A DNA stretch of 64,000 bases from assembly GCA_029972135.1 (NCBI GenBank), contig CP124755.1:124001-188000 (forward strand), in the 5' to 3' direction. A program made the translations under genes and the position numbers. Each line of letters begins with the position of its first letter. Within the stretch, counting starts at the first letter, position 1. Shown here piece by piece: positions 53,142 through 63,200 of this stretch. Under the pieces are notes generated by a model. It ran no database searches. It was not told the origin of the DNA and saw only the letters and a list, made by a program, of their open reading frames with translations. The stretch is from Candidatus Thiocaldithrix dubininis (lineage in GTDB: Bacteria > Pseudomonadota > Gammaproteobacteria > Thiotrichales > Thiotrichaceae).

Positions 53142-54650
53142 GTGAATCTAGCAATAATAATTGGTGTTGAAAAATATGATTCATCTCAATTCAAAGATCT
53201 TCCTGCCTGTCACAATGATGCAGAGACATTTAATAAAGTCATTAAAAGCGTCAAAGAATTTGATGATATATTATATCTAAATTCTAATGAGAGAGGCCAA
53301 ACTACAAAAGGTAAAATATCAAAATTTATAGAAAAGTATAAAGATAAGCCCATAGATGAATTTTTGTTTTACTTTTCAGGCCACGGTGAAAGAGACGTAA
53401 GTGACTTATTCTATCTGATGTCTGATTACGAACAAAGCAAAAAAGAAACTACAGGCTTAAGAAATTCAGAACTAGACGGAATGATAAGAAGTCTATCCCC
53501 TAATCTATGTATAAAAATAATAGACTCATGTTTTAGTGGAACACAATACATTAAAAGCGAATACAATGAAGGGGATTTCTTTAAAAAATCAGCAGAGAAA
53601 AATAAGTTAAATAATCTCTATTTCTGGTTTTCCTCTGAAGAAGATAAAGAGTCATTAGCTGGCTCCGAATTTAGCAAATTTACTGAAAGCATTTTCACTG
53701 CTATTTTAGAGTATAAAGGTGATGTTAGGTATCTTGATATTTCAGCTTATGTTGCAGACGATTTATCTTCAAATACAAATCAAAAACCATTTTTTGTGAG
53801 TCAAGCAAATAATACCGAGTTATTTGGACACATAACTGAAGAGACACATCAAATAATACTAGATGCTTTTGGCCTGCCTGAAGAAAGTAACACAGAAAAT
53901 AAAAGCAATAATGCAGAGAATGACAATATTTTACTTAATTTAGTAAAATCCAAACATAAAGAAGTTTGTTTCAAAAAAGAAAGACTAGATGAGTTTTTAT
54001 TAAATTTCAAAGAAATATTTAATTCCAATGATAATTGGCCAAATGAACTTAAAGATTTATACAAAATAGGAGATGCTGATAAGATCACCTCAAATATAAC
54101 ACCAAATTCTAAAGGCGTTGGTACGTGGTTAGAAAAGAACAAAGAAAAAGGTTTCTTCTTAAGACCTCAATATAAGACTGATCAATATAAAACTGAAGAA
54201 TATGTAAAGAAACCACTAAAGCCCAGCAATATAGCCACACCACGAGGTTACCGTGATAGTATAATGGGACTAGGTTTCCTTGGTGGTTATCATAATGACG
54301 ATGATTACAAATTGGTTGAAGTTAGCAAAACTCGTCAAGTTATCGATGGGTTTCAATACTTCGACGAAGAGAAAAATATAATTAGATTAAAATTAGAACC
54401 AAAATTTGAGATATTGAATTTTGTAGAAATTTATATCATCCCAATATACTCAAACAGCAAATTCATCTTTAATTATTCATATGAGAAAAATATTCAACTG
54501 AGTTGGAACTATCATTCAGATGCAAAATGTGAAGACTGGAAAATACTTGATATAAACATTAATCTACAGGAGTCTGCAAAACTCGCAGCAACACATATCA
54601 TAAATGAAATATCTCAGTGGCTTCTTGCAGATATAAAGAAAAATTTCTAA
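53142..54650 (+). CDS. Caspase-like (C14, metacaspase-type) protease in a gene cassette
   Basis: 502 residues. An N-terminal C14 caspase domain (residues 1-235): IIGVEKYD, His in FYFSGHGERDVSD, and Cys in IIDSCFSGTQ form the catalytic dyad. The remainder (~250-500) is an unrecognised domain that probably senses or binds a target. Prokaryotic caspase-like proteins act in abortive infection and programmed death systems. It is the sole ORF of its cassette and the gene with the highest AT content here. The stop lies in the attC R''. No obvious partner gene, so activation is unclear. Confidence 0.85.
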   Translation: MNLAIIIGVEKYDSSQFKDLPACHNDAETFNKVIKSVKEFDDILYLNSNERGQTTKGKISKFIEKYKDKPIDEFLFYFSGHGERDVSDLFYLMSDYEQSKKETTGLRNSELDGMIRSLSPNLCIKIIDSCFSGTQYIKSEYNEGDFFKKSAEKNKLNNLYFWFSSEEDKESLAGSEFSKFTESIFTAILEYKGDVRYLDISAYVADDLSSNTNQKPFFVSQANNTELFGHITEETHQIILDAFGLPEESNTENKSNNAENDNILLNLVKSKHKEVCFKKERLDEFLLNFKEIFNSNDNWPNELKDLYKIGDADKITSNITPNSKGVGTWLEKNKEKGFFLRPQYKTDQYKTEEYVKKPLKPSNIATPRGYRDSIMGLGFLGGYHNDDDYKLVEVSKTRQVIDGFQYFDEEKNIIRLKLEPKFEILNFVEIYIIPIYSNSKFIFNYSYEKNIQLSWNYHSDAKCEDWKILDININLQESAKLAATHIINEISQWLLADIKKNF

Positions 54651-54735
54651 CAATTATGTCGACGACGGACGCGGTGACAGCCCGCGACTTCGCCCAATTT
54701 ACTCCCCGCCGAGCCCGTCACACGAGATGTTATGA
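54645..54735 (+). repeat. attC site of the caspase cassette
   Basis: R'' TTCTAAC (54645-54651) overlaps the caspase stop; CGACGACGGACGCGGTGACAGCCCGCG-like centre in the same form as 50433 and 52849; R' GTTATGA (54729-54735). The IS3-type element starts inside this R'. Confidence 0.85.
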
Positions 54736-54759
54736 TCTACCCCATCAAAAATGGACACC

Positions 54760-55620
54760 TCAAGAAGCGAGTGGTTGGTAAAAATCTGCCTCAAAGTCTA
54801 CTGGACTCCGATAGTGATTGGCAGAGTGTAACCGAAGCCGATTGTAGTCGGTTTCAATGTATTCAAACACCGTTTGGCGCATGATTTCACGGGTAACAAA
54901 ACGCTCACCGTGGATGGTTTCGACCTTGAGTGAGTGGAAAAAGCGTTCGGCACACGCATTATCATAGCAGTTGCCTTTGGCACTCATGCTGCCTACCAGT
55001 TGGTGCTTTTCCAGCAACTGCCGGTAGGCATGGGAACAGTATTGGCTGCCACGATCAGAATGCACGATCACACCTATTGGGCGCTTGCGTTTGAAAATAG
55101 CCATTTGCAGGGCATCACACACGAGGTTTGCGGTTATCCTCTCGGACATTGACCAGCCAATGACCTGACGGGAATACAGGTCAAGGATGACGGCCAAATA
55201 TAACCAACCCTGTTCTGTCCACAGGTAGGTGATGTCACCGACCCATTTCTGGTTAGGAGCTGTGGCACTAAAGTCCTGATTTAGTAGGTTATCAAATACC
55301 GGCAGGTTATGTTTGCTGTAGGTGGTTGCCTTGAACTTACGGGCAGCTTTGGCCACTAGCCCCTGACGACGCAGACTGGCAGCAATGGTTTTCAGGTTGT
55401 AGTGCTGCTGATCATTCTGTTGGATTTGCAGCTGGATACGCTTGGCACCGTAACGGCCTTTATGTTGGTCAAACAAGGCATTAACCCGTTCATCCAAGTG
55501 TTGGTGTTGTGCAAAACGGCGGCTAGGTTTGCGCCGCAACCACGCATAGTAGCCGCTACGTGATACGCCAAAACAGGCACACATGCCGTCAATAGAATAC
55601 TCAGTCCGATGATGTTTCAT
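54760..55620 (-). CDS. IS3-family transposase OrfB
   Basis: 286 residues. HTH_21-like start (MKHHRTEYSIDGMCACFGVSRSGYYAW) and the rve integrase core: Asp in WVGDITYLW, Asp in VIVHSDRGSQYCS, and Glu in NACAERFFHSLKVE. The OrfA stop overlaps its start (ATGA), so translation is coupled, and a frameshift fusion is also possible. Complete catalytic triad. Confidence 0.95.
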   Translation of the reverse strand: MKHHRTEYSIDGMCACFGVSRSGYYAWLRRKPSRRFAQHQHLDERVNALFDQHKGRYGAKRIQLQIQQNDQQHYNLKTIAASLRRQGLVAKAARKFKATTYSKHNLPVFDNLLNQDFSATAPNQKWVGDITYLWTEQGWLYLAVILDLYSRQVIGWSMSERITANLVCDALQMAIFKRKRPIGVIVHSDRGSQYCSHAYRQLLEKHQLVGSMSAKGNCYDNACAERFFHSLKVETIHGERFVTREIMRQTVFEYIETDYNRLRLHSANHYRSPVDFEADFYQPLAS

Positions 55621-55934
55621 GTAGTCGTACCTCGCTTGAGTTGCTGAGCGAAGTACGTCGCCGCATTTTTTAAGATCGACAACTCCTCTGCCTGTTGGGC
55701 GAGTTGGCGTTTCAGGCGCACGTTTTCGGCGGCCAAGGTCGCTTCACGCTCACTCACTGTTTTGGCATGTTCACTGTCTTTGCGCCAAGCGTATAGTTGT
55801 GATTCATGCAAACCTAATTGCTTGGCTGCTTTGGCTATGCCCCAATCCGCCGCTAGCTTCAGAGCTTCAACCTTGTATTCTTGGCTGTGTCGTATATGCG
55901 TGGCTTTTTTGCCGGATGGTTTTGTCGTGCTCAT
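55617..55934 (-). CDS. IS3-family transposase OrfA
   Basis: 105 residues: HTH_8/Tnp_1 domain (EALKLAADWGIAKAAKQLGLHESQLYAWRKD) and a leucine-zipper-like tail (NVRLKRQLAQQAEELSILKNAATYF), typical of IS3 OrfA. Confidence 0.93.
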   Translation of the reverse strand: MSTTKPSGKKATHIRHSQEYKVEALKLAADWGIAKAAKQLGLHESQLYAWRKDSEHAKTVSEREATLAAENVRLKRQLAQQAEELSILKNAATYFAQQLKRGTTT

Positions 55935-56167
55935 TCAAGTACCTCTCTGTCAGGAAAGAATACTCGCTTTTAGGGTTGTCCACTATTCGCGGGGTAGATC
56001 ACAATTTATAAAAATCATACGTTCAAAATATGTCTTAGGAAAATAGGTACGTTTTAAGGTGATTAGCCAAACTTGTAACAATTCCCTTGTATGTAAAAAT
56101 TTATTGGTGTAATTGGTCATTTTAGGCTAAAAATGAGGTGTCATTTTGTCACCATAGATAAACAATT

Positions 56168-56452
56168 ATGGATATTACCTTACCTAAAAGCGAACGGGTA
56201 ACTGCCCGCATTTCTGAGGATGTAAAGCAGATTCTGCAACAAGCTGCTGCATTATCAGGTGCTACGTTGAATCAATTTTTGGTACAGGCCGCTTTGGAAA
56301 AAGCCCAGCGTATGATTGAGCAGGAGAATATTATTCGTTTGACTCAACAAGACAGCGTGTGGTTTTGCCAATTGTTAGATAGCTCTGTACCACAGATTAC
56401 GCCAAAATTAAAACGTGCCATTCAGCGTTATCAACAAAGTTTACCAAGCTGA
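56168..56452 (+). CDS. TacA-like antitoxin (DUF1778)
   Basis: 94 residues. A ribbon-helix-helix start (RVTARISEDVKQILQQAAALSGATLNQFLVQAALEKAQRMIEQ) is the DUF1778 signature. The C-terminal tail (to ~94) is the usual toxin-binding region. The stop overlaps the start of the GNAT gene (TGATG), a TA-pair layout. It represses its own operon in known pairs. Confidence 0.9.
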   Translation: MDITLPKSERVTARISEDVKQILQQAAALSGATLNQFLVQAALEKAQRMIEQENIIRLTQQDSVWFCQLLDSSVPQITPKLKRAIQRYQQSLPS

Positions 56453-56949
56453 TGTTAGTTCAGTCTTTAAGCAAACAGCATCAACGTACTGCTTTTGATT
56501 GTGGGAATAATGCGTTAAACCATTATTTGCAGACCACTGCGCGGCAGCATCAGAATAAAGGCATTGCCCGTACCTATGTCTTGATAAATGAGGCAACTCC
56601 TGAAAAAATTTTGGCTTATATGACCTTGACAGTCTGTGAGGTCGTCAGTGAATGTTTGCCCGTAGAATTGATGAAAAAATATCCGCAACGTATACCTGCC
56701 GCTAAGTTGGCACGCTTAGCTGTCGATATATCCTTTCAACGCCAAGGTTTAGGTGAGTATTTAGTAGTTGAAGCATTGGCAAAAACGCTAAGCGTCTACG
56801 AGACAATGGGGTTAGTAGGGCTGTTGGTAGATGCAAAGCATGATGATGCTAAACAATATTATTTACAATTTGGTTTTCAAGCTGCACCTGACCAGTTAGC
56901 CAATTTGTTTATGCCCATTAAAGCTATCCAACAGTATTTAAGCGGGTAA
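56452..56949 (+). CDS. TacT-like GNAT toxin
   Basis: 165 residues, GNAT acetyltransferase. The acetyl-CoA site is RQGLGEYLVVEALAKTL (Q/RxxGxG/A). TacT-type toxins acetylate aminoacyl-tRNA and stop translation. Paired with a DUF1778 antitoxin and located just after the IS3 element at the end of the cassette array. It may be an addiction module that stabilises the locus. No attC is visible after it. Confidence 0.9.
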   Translation: MLVQSLSKQHQRTAFDCGNNALNHYLQTTARQHQNKGIARTYVLINEATPEKILAYMTLTVCEVVSECLPVELMKKYPQRIPAAKLARLAVDISFQRQGLGEYLVVEALAKTLSVYETMGLVGLLVDAKHDDAKQYYLQFGFQAAPDQLANLFMPIKAIQQYLSG

Positions 56950-57158
56950 GGCTGTAAGATTCCATAAAACCGTATCAAATTTTGTGCGTGAAGCGAATCA
57001 AACCCTGTTAGATAAGATTGTAGATTGGCAGGCATTCAATGAAATGAATGCACTTTAATATTACTGTTAAGCGAAGTTGAGAAAAATCTAGGAAATTAGC
57101 CGCTTTTGCACTTCCCGCTTATAATGCCTGCTTGAGAGTTTGACCTTGTGGATAGTGA

Positions 57159-58514
57159 ATGAAACGCCCTGAATTGCTTGCTCCTGCCGGTACTTTGAAA
57201 TCAATGCGCCAAGCGTTTGCGTTTGGGGCGGATGCGGTGTATGCCGGGCAGCCGCGTTATTCGTTGCGGGTACGCAATAACGAGTTTAAGAATGATAATT
57301 TAGCGTTAGGTATTGCCGAGGCGCATCAGTTGGGTAAGCAGTTTTTTGTGGCGGTGAATATTTCGCCGCACAATAGCAAGCTGAAAACCTTTATTGCGGA
57401 TTTAGAGCCGGTGATTCAGATGCAACCCGATGCCTTGATTATGGCGGATCCGGGGTTGATTATGCTGGTACGCGAGACTTTTCCTGAGATGCCGATTCAT
57501 TTATCGGTGCAAGCGAATACCGTGAATTATGCGGCGGTTAAGTTCTGGCAGAGTTTAGGCTTAACGCGGGTGATTTTGTCGCGGGAATTATCCTTAGATG
57601 AGATTGCCGAGATTCGCCAACAATGCCCAGAGATGGAGTTGGAAGTATTCGTGCACGGCGCATTGTGTATTGCCTATTCGGGGCGTTGTTTATTGTCGGG
57701 TTATTTTAATCACCGCGACCCGAATCAAGGTACATGTACCAATGCGTGTCGCTGGGAATATAAACCCAGTGAAGCGGTGGAAGCGGCGGAAGGGAAATTC
57801 GTACCGAAAGAAGCGGTGTTGTCGATGGATGCGTTCCAACAAGCGCAAAGCTTGGGCGCATGTGGCAATCAAGAACGCCATCCCTTAGCCGACCGTGTAT
57901 ATTTCTTGGAAGAAGCCAATCGTCCGGGCGAGTTAATGCCAGTATTTGAGGATGAACACGGCACGTATATTATGAATTCCAAGGATTTACGTGCGGTTGA
58001 GCATGTACAACGCTTGGTGGAAATTGGCGTAGATTGCTTAAAAATCGAAGGGCGTACCAAGTCACATTATTACGTAGCACGTACTGCGCAAGTGTATAAA
58101 CAAGCGATTGATGATGCTTTAGCTGGTCGTCCGTTTAATCCGCAATTGTTGGGCGTATTGGAGAATTTAGCCAATCGCGGTTATACCGATGGTTTCTATG
58201 AACGCCATCACACCCATGAATACCAAAACTATATTTACGGTGCATCGCAAGCCCATCAGCAACAATATGTGGCGGAAGTCATGCGTGTGGATCGGGAAAA
58301 CGGCTGGCTGGAATTAGAAGTGAAAAACCGCTTTAGTGTGGGGGATCGCTTGGAATTTATTACGCCTTATGGCAATACCGAACATCGCTTAACGCGCATG
58401 CAAACCCTTGTTGGCGAAGAGGTAGAGGTTGCGCCGGGTAGCGGGCATAAAATGCGCATCCCGTTACCGCCGGATGTGCAAGGCGATTTAATCATGATCA
58501 GTCGCTTTTTCTAA
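57159..58514 (+). CDS. trhP: TrhP (YegQ), U32-family tRNA hydroxylation protein
   Basis: 451 residues, E. coli YegQ length. LLAPAGTLKSMRQAFAFGADAVYAGQPRYSLR is the U32 signature; Cys ligands lie in HGALCIAYSGRCLLSGY, TNACRWEY and GVDCLKIEGRTKS. TrhP takes part in 5-hydroxyuridine formation at tRNA position 34. The next gene follows directly at 58515. Confidence 0.93.
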   Translation: MKRPELLAPAGTLKSMRQAFAFGADAVYAGQPRYSLRVRNNEFKNDNLALGIAEAHQLGKQFFVAVNISPHNSKLKTFIADLEPVIQMQPDALIMADPGLIMLVRETFPEMPIHLSVQANTVNYAAVKFWQSLGLTRVILSRELSLDEIAEIRQQCPEMELEVFVHGALCIAYSGRCLLSGYFNHRDPNQGTCTNACRWEYKPSEAVEAAEGKFVPKEAVLSMDAFQQAQSLGACGNQERHPLADRVYFLEEANRPGELMPVFEDEHGTYIMNSKDLRAVEHVQRLVEIGVDCLKIEGRTKSHYYVARTAQVYKQAIDDALAGRPFNPQLLGVLENLANRGYTDGFYERHHTHEYQNYIYGASQAHQQQYVAEVMRVDRENGWLELEVKNRFSVGDRLEFITPYGNTEHRLTRMQTLVGEEVEVAPGSGHKMRIPLPPDVQGDLIMISRFF

Positions 58515-58751
58515 ATGTTGCGCTTACTAGTCATTTTGGCAACGATTGGCACATGGCTGGTAAGCTCGAATCTTTGGTATACCGGCGGCGTATTAGTCGT
58601 CGGTTGGATTTTCGCCAATATTATTCAACGTATTTTAAATGTTCTATTTTATGTAAGCTTAATTGGCTTAGGTGGTTTATATATCTACGCGCAACAAACC
58701 GAACAATCTTTTTTCTGGTTATTACTAAGTGGTCTTTACCAATTGCTGTAG
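58515..58751 (+). CDS. Small inner membrane protein
   Basis: 78 residues, two TM helices (LLVILATIGTWLVSS and NVLFYVSLIGLGGLYIYA), starting at the base after the trhP stop. Co-expressed with trhP; no family recognised. Confidence 0.6.
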   Translation: MLRLLVILATIGTWLVSSNLWYTGGVLVVGWIFANIIQRILNVLFYVSLIGLGGLYIYAQQTEQSFFWLLLSGLYQLL

Positions 58752-59056
58752 AAAGGCACTGTCCAAACGATAAAAAATGCATATTTTTTGTTCTATGTAC
58801 ACAGGTTTTGCTCTTTATTTTTACAAAATTAGTTAATAATTAAGTGGTCAATAAAAAATCCAATAATTATAAGTTGACTGTAGGCTGAACGTATTAGGGT
58901 GCTATTCAAGCATTTACTAGAAAATTCTAAGTATTTACTGAATAAAAAATAGATTGTTTTTAAATTTGACTATTAAATAATCAATTAATTTACTGTGAAA
59001 CATGGCGTGGAACTGGATTTAATTCAGGTTGGGTTGTGCCGTGTTGTTTATAGTTA
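58752..59056. other. AT-rich spacer
   Basis: 305 bp, strongly AT-rich, between the small membrane protein and IS982 copy 2. I see no gene, hairpin or operator with support. Confidence 0.5.
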
Positions 59057-60051
59057 ACCTGAGTTCGACGTAAGGCATAGCATTAGAGTATGGCTAACGC
59101 ATTGATATTTAAGTTCAATGAGGGTTTCTTCGCTTGATAGGAATACGCAATAAGCCCGGCGATGACATGAGCGACATAATGAGGCAGTGAACGATGGCGA
59201 GAATGCTCAATTTGCGATTGATTTTTCAACTGATCGTTAATGGTTTCGATGATAAAACGCTTACGCAAGAGCAATTGATCGAAAGTAGAACGCACGACCT
59301 GTTTCATATTTTTCCGTAACGAGGTAATCCATTCAATGCCTTGCTGAGCGAGTTGTTGAGCCAATGCCTGAGAGAGATAGCCTGCATCCCCAAAGACTTT
59401 GCCAACCACGGATTTCATCAGGGTGGGAACGGGTTGGCGATCATCGACATTACCCGCACTTAAGGCAAAGGACACGATACCACCTTGATCATTCACCACG
59501 AGATGCAGCTTGAAGCCATAGAACCAGCCGGTGGATGACTTCCCTCGTCCTGCGGTATTGGCAAAGGTCTTATGACGGGGAATCCGAATATTGTCACAGA
59601 CGCGTAAGGGGGTGGAGTCAATGAAGGCAATTCCGCGACTGGCTTCACAGCGGGATTGCATGAACCGCGTCAGCGGCACTAATACATCGGGAACGCGCTC
59701 AATAAACCGTTGATAACTGGGCAACTGAGGAAAAGCCGACTTCAAATAGACTTGAACATGTTTGAGGTAATACCACTTGAAGGTGTGATAGCCTGATTGA
59801 TGGTAATGTACCCAAATCGTCATCACTTCACTCAGACTTAAACCACACGGACGATTCCGCTTTGGGCGGGTGGTCGGGGGTTCTAATACACTCGCTTTCC
59901 AATGCGGTAAAAAGCCTTGGCAAAAATCATCTATCTCGCAGAACAGTCGTGTTAACATCAGGGTAGCAGCCTTGCGTGGGTAATTTTAGGATGTGGTTAT
60001 CCCATGAAGTATTCCACAAAAGGCTGCTACTTGCTTACATCGAACTCAGGT
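59057..60051 (-). mobile_element. IS982-family insertion sequence, copy 2
   Basis: 995 bp, the same length and ends (ACCTGAGTTCGA) as copy 1, in the opposite orientation, with its own 6-bp duplication TAGTTA (59051-59056 and 60052-60057). It lies in an intergenic region upstream of the large secreted protein. Confidence 0.93.
59083..59958 (-). CDS. IS982-family transposase, copy 2
   Basis: 291 residues, differing from copy 1 at only a few positions. The IDSTPLRVCDNIRI signature and the other motifs are present. Intact. Confidence 0.95.
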   Translation of the reverse strand: MLTRLFCEIDDFCQGFLPHWKASVLEPPTTRPKRNRPCGLSLSEVMTIWVHYHQSGYHTFKWYYLKHVQVYLKSAFPQLPSYQRFIERVPDVLVPLTRFMQSRCEASRGIAFIDSTPLRVCDNIRIPRHKTFANTAGRGKSSTGWFYGFKLHLVVNDQGGIVSFALSAGNVDDRQPVPTLMKSVVGKVFGDAGYLSQALAQQLAQQGIEWITSLRKNMKQVVRSTFDQLLLRKRFIIETINDQLKNQSQIEHSRHRSLPHYVAHVIAGLIAYSYQAKKPSLNLNINALAIL

Positions 60052-60201
60052 TAGTTAGGAATGGGCTTACTAGCTAAATAGTTGAAGTTAGGGATGAGCT
60101 AACTTTGCAAAAGCGGCTATACATTGCAACAAACTGATATAGAAGGCTAACTACAGTATTAGGGCTAATCTGTAGAAAAATAAGAAAATTTGGGGTTAAT
60201 A

Positions 60202-63200
60202 ATGACAAGAATACACACAAGGGCAGCAAGGCGGCATGGGTTTTCTGCCTCGGTTTTGAGTGTACTGACAGGTTTTGCGATGAGTGTTGATGTTGCCACG
60301 GCTGCACCCACTTTTACCGCACAATCTAGCGCTAGCCAATTAGCTACTGCGTTAGATGGTCCAGGTCTAGCGATTCAGAATTTGACGATTACTAAGGGCA
60401 CAAGTCAGCAGTTGGGCACGTTTGTGGGAGGTAAAGAGGTTTTAGGTATTGCCGACGGTGTATTTATGAATACTGGCGATCTTAGTACCTTGGCTGGACC
60501 TAATAATAATTCTGCTTATTCATTTAATGTACGCTCCGTTTATGCGGATAAGGATTTAACCACTATTAGTGGTATCGCTAAATACGATCCGGCTATTATT
60601 GAATTTGATATTGTGCCACAAGGCGATAAAGCCAACTTCGTATTTGCCTTCGGCTCAGATGAATATCCCGAATATGTGTGTAGTCAGTTTAATGATGCGT
60701 TTGGTTTATTTATGTCTGGGCCGGGTTTAAACGGTACACAAAATGCGGCTTATGTGCCGGGTAAAAAAGTTGGTATTGCGGTTAATAATATTAATAATGG
60801 TGTTAAAGGCAGTAAAGCAGACAGCACCAGTTGTGATTTAAGCAATGCGGTTTATTATTTTGATAATGGCAATGGTACAGGTGCAGCGAATCTGCAATTG
60901 GATGGTTTTACTAAGCCATTGACGGCATCATTATCTGGTTTAACTGCGGGACAAACCTATCATGTAAAACTTGCCATTGCCGATGCTGGCGATCCAGGCT
61001 ATGACTCTGGCGCTTTCTTCAAATGGTTAACCAGTACTAATTCTAACCCAGTGGATTTGTCATTAACCGCTAGTGCTAGTAGTTTGACACCTGCTTATAA
61101 TTCGGAAGTACAGTTAACCTATAAAATTACGAATAGTTCTTCTATTGCCACTAGTTTGGTGCAAGTAGGGATTGATTGGCCACAAGGTTTAACGTGGGTT
61201 AGCGATGATGCGAATGGTGCATTTAATCCCAGCAAAGCCGAATGGGATGCGGGTACAATTGCCGCCAATAGCAGCAAAACTCTAAAGATCAAAGCCAAAG
61301 TTGGGGCATTAGCCAGTTATAAGTTAATGGCTGAAATAAACTACGCATTTAATGAAGACCCGGATTCCACACCGTTTAATCGAGCCTCCTTTGCAAATGA
61401 AGACGATACCGCTAGTTTAACGCTACAACCTACTGTCAATACTGCGCCGGTGATTGGTACGTATATAGACGGACAAGTCAATAATAATGCAGCCGTGACG
61501 GTCAGTGTGCCGGAAAATCAAACGGCGGTTACCAGTGTTACCGCAACCGATATTAATAATGACCCGATTACTTATAGTTTAGGCACGAGTGGCGGAGATG
61601 AAAAACTCTTTAAAATTAATGCGAGCACCGGGCAAATTAGTTTTATAACTGCGCCCGATTATGAATTGCCTACGGATAGTAATAAGGATAATCGCTATAT
61701 TCTTGAAGCGATAGCTAGCGATGGTTTAACCAGCAGTAAACAAATGGTTACGGTAATAGTAACCGATGTAGAAGAAAATAAAGCGCCTGTGATTAGTAAT
61801 AATAGCGGAGCGGCAACGGTCAGTATTAAACACCCTGAAAATAAAGCCGCAGTAGCAACTATTAGCGCAACTGACCCAAATAATGATGTATTAACATATA
61901 GTTTAACAAGCAGTGCAGATAAAGCCCTGTTTAGCCTTAATGCCAGCACAGGTGCATTGAGCTTTATTAAAGCACCGGATTATGAAAATCCAAGCGACGC
62001 CGATAAAAACAATGTGTATATCGTGAATGTGGCGGTCAGTGATGGCAAATTAAGCGCAACACAACAATGGCTGATTACGGTGACTGATGTTGCTGAAAAT
62101 GTTGCGCCAGTTATTACCAGTAACGGCGGGCAAACGAGCGCATTGATTCCTTTAGATGAAAATATTGCGTTGGTAACACAAGTGTTAGCTACTGATGCAA
62201 ATAATGACAAATTAAGTTATAGCCTGAGTGGTGGCGCAGATAAAGCTTTATTTACGCTGAGTGATAGCGGTGTTTTAAGCTTTGTGGTCGCAGCGGATTA
62301 TGAAAATCCGACGGATGCTGACAAAAATAATGAGTATCTTGTGACGGTAACGGTTTCGGATGGCAGCCTAAGCACTACGCAAACTATTACCGTGCAAATT
62401 AAAAACGTCGATGAAAATAAAGCGCCGGTCATTAGCAATAATAACGGAGCGGCTGCCGATTATGTGTTTGTTAAAGAAAATCAATCAGCGGTTACGACGA
62501 TTCAAGCGACTGATGCGGATAAAGACCCGATTACTTATAGCTTAGCTAAAGATAATGATGGCAACTTATTTCAAATTAATACCAATACCGGGCAATTAGG
62601 CTTTATTAATGCCCCGGATTTTGAAAAACCGCTAGATCAGAATAAAGATAATATTTATATGGTGACGGTAATTGCCAGCGATGGTAAGGCGCAAACCAGC
62701 CAATTATTATTTGTAACGATTACTGATGTATCAGAAAATGGTGCGCCGATTATTACCAGTAATGCAGGTGCGGCAACCGTTACCTTAAACGTACCCGAAA
62801 ATAAAACTGCCGTTACGACGATTACTGCAACCGACCCGAATAATGATGTTTTAAAATACAGCGTTACCGGAGGCGCAGATGTTGGTTTATTCCAAATTGG
62901 CAGCACAGGCAATTTAAGTTTTATTTCTGCGCCGGATTATGAAAAACCGACCGATAGTGATAAAAATAATAACTATCAAGTGATGGTTACGGTTAGTGAT
63001 GGCGCGTTAACGACTAGTCAGACATTGAATATAGTCGTGAAGGATGTTTATGAAAATCTTGCCCCGGTGATTGTCAGTTACCAAAGTGCTGCAACCGTCA
63101 ATTTAAGCCAGCCCGAAAATCAAAGCAAAGTCGCCGATGTGGTGGCGAATGATCCGAATCAAGAGCCAGTAAGTTATAGCATTAGTGGTGGCGCGGATGC

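Larger units (their letters stand above)
54733..56001 (-). mobile_element. IS3-family insertion sequence
   Basis: About 1.27 kb with terminal inverted repeats TGATCTACCCC at both ends (right end as GGGGTAGATCA) and two transposase ORFs. It lies directly at the R' core of the last attC. I found no target duplication (left flank TTA, right flank CAA). Confidence 0.85.

Noticed and set aside
56950..57158. A possible coding remnant after the GNAT gene (…TLLDKIVDWQAFNEMNAL).
   Set aside because: No start, no family, and too short to support; it may be chance.
1959..60051. Composite transposon bounded by the two IS982 copies.
   Set aside because: Each copy has its own, different 6-bp duplication (TATTTA and TAGTTA), which shows separate insertions; the block between them contains core genes.
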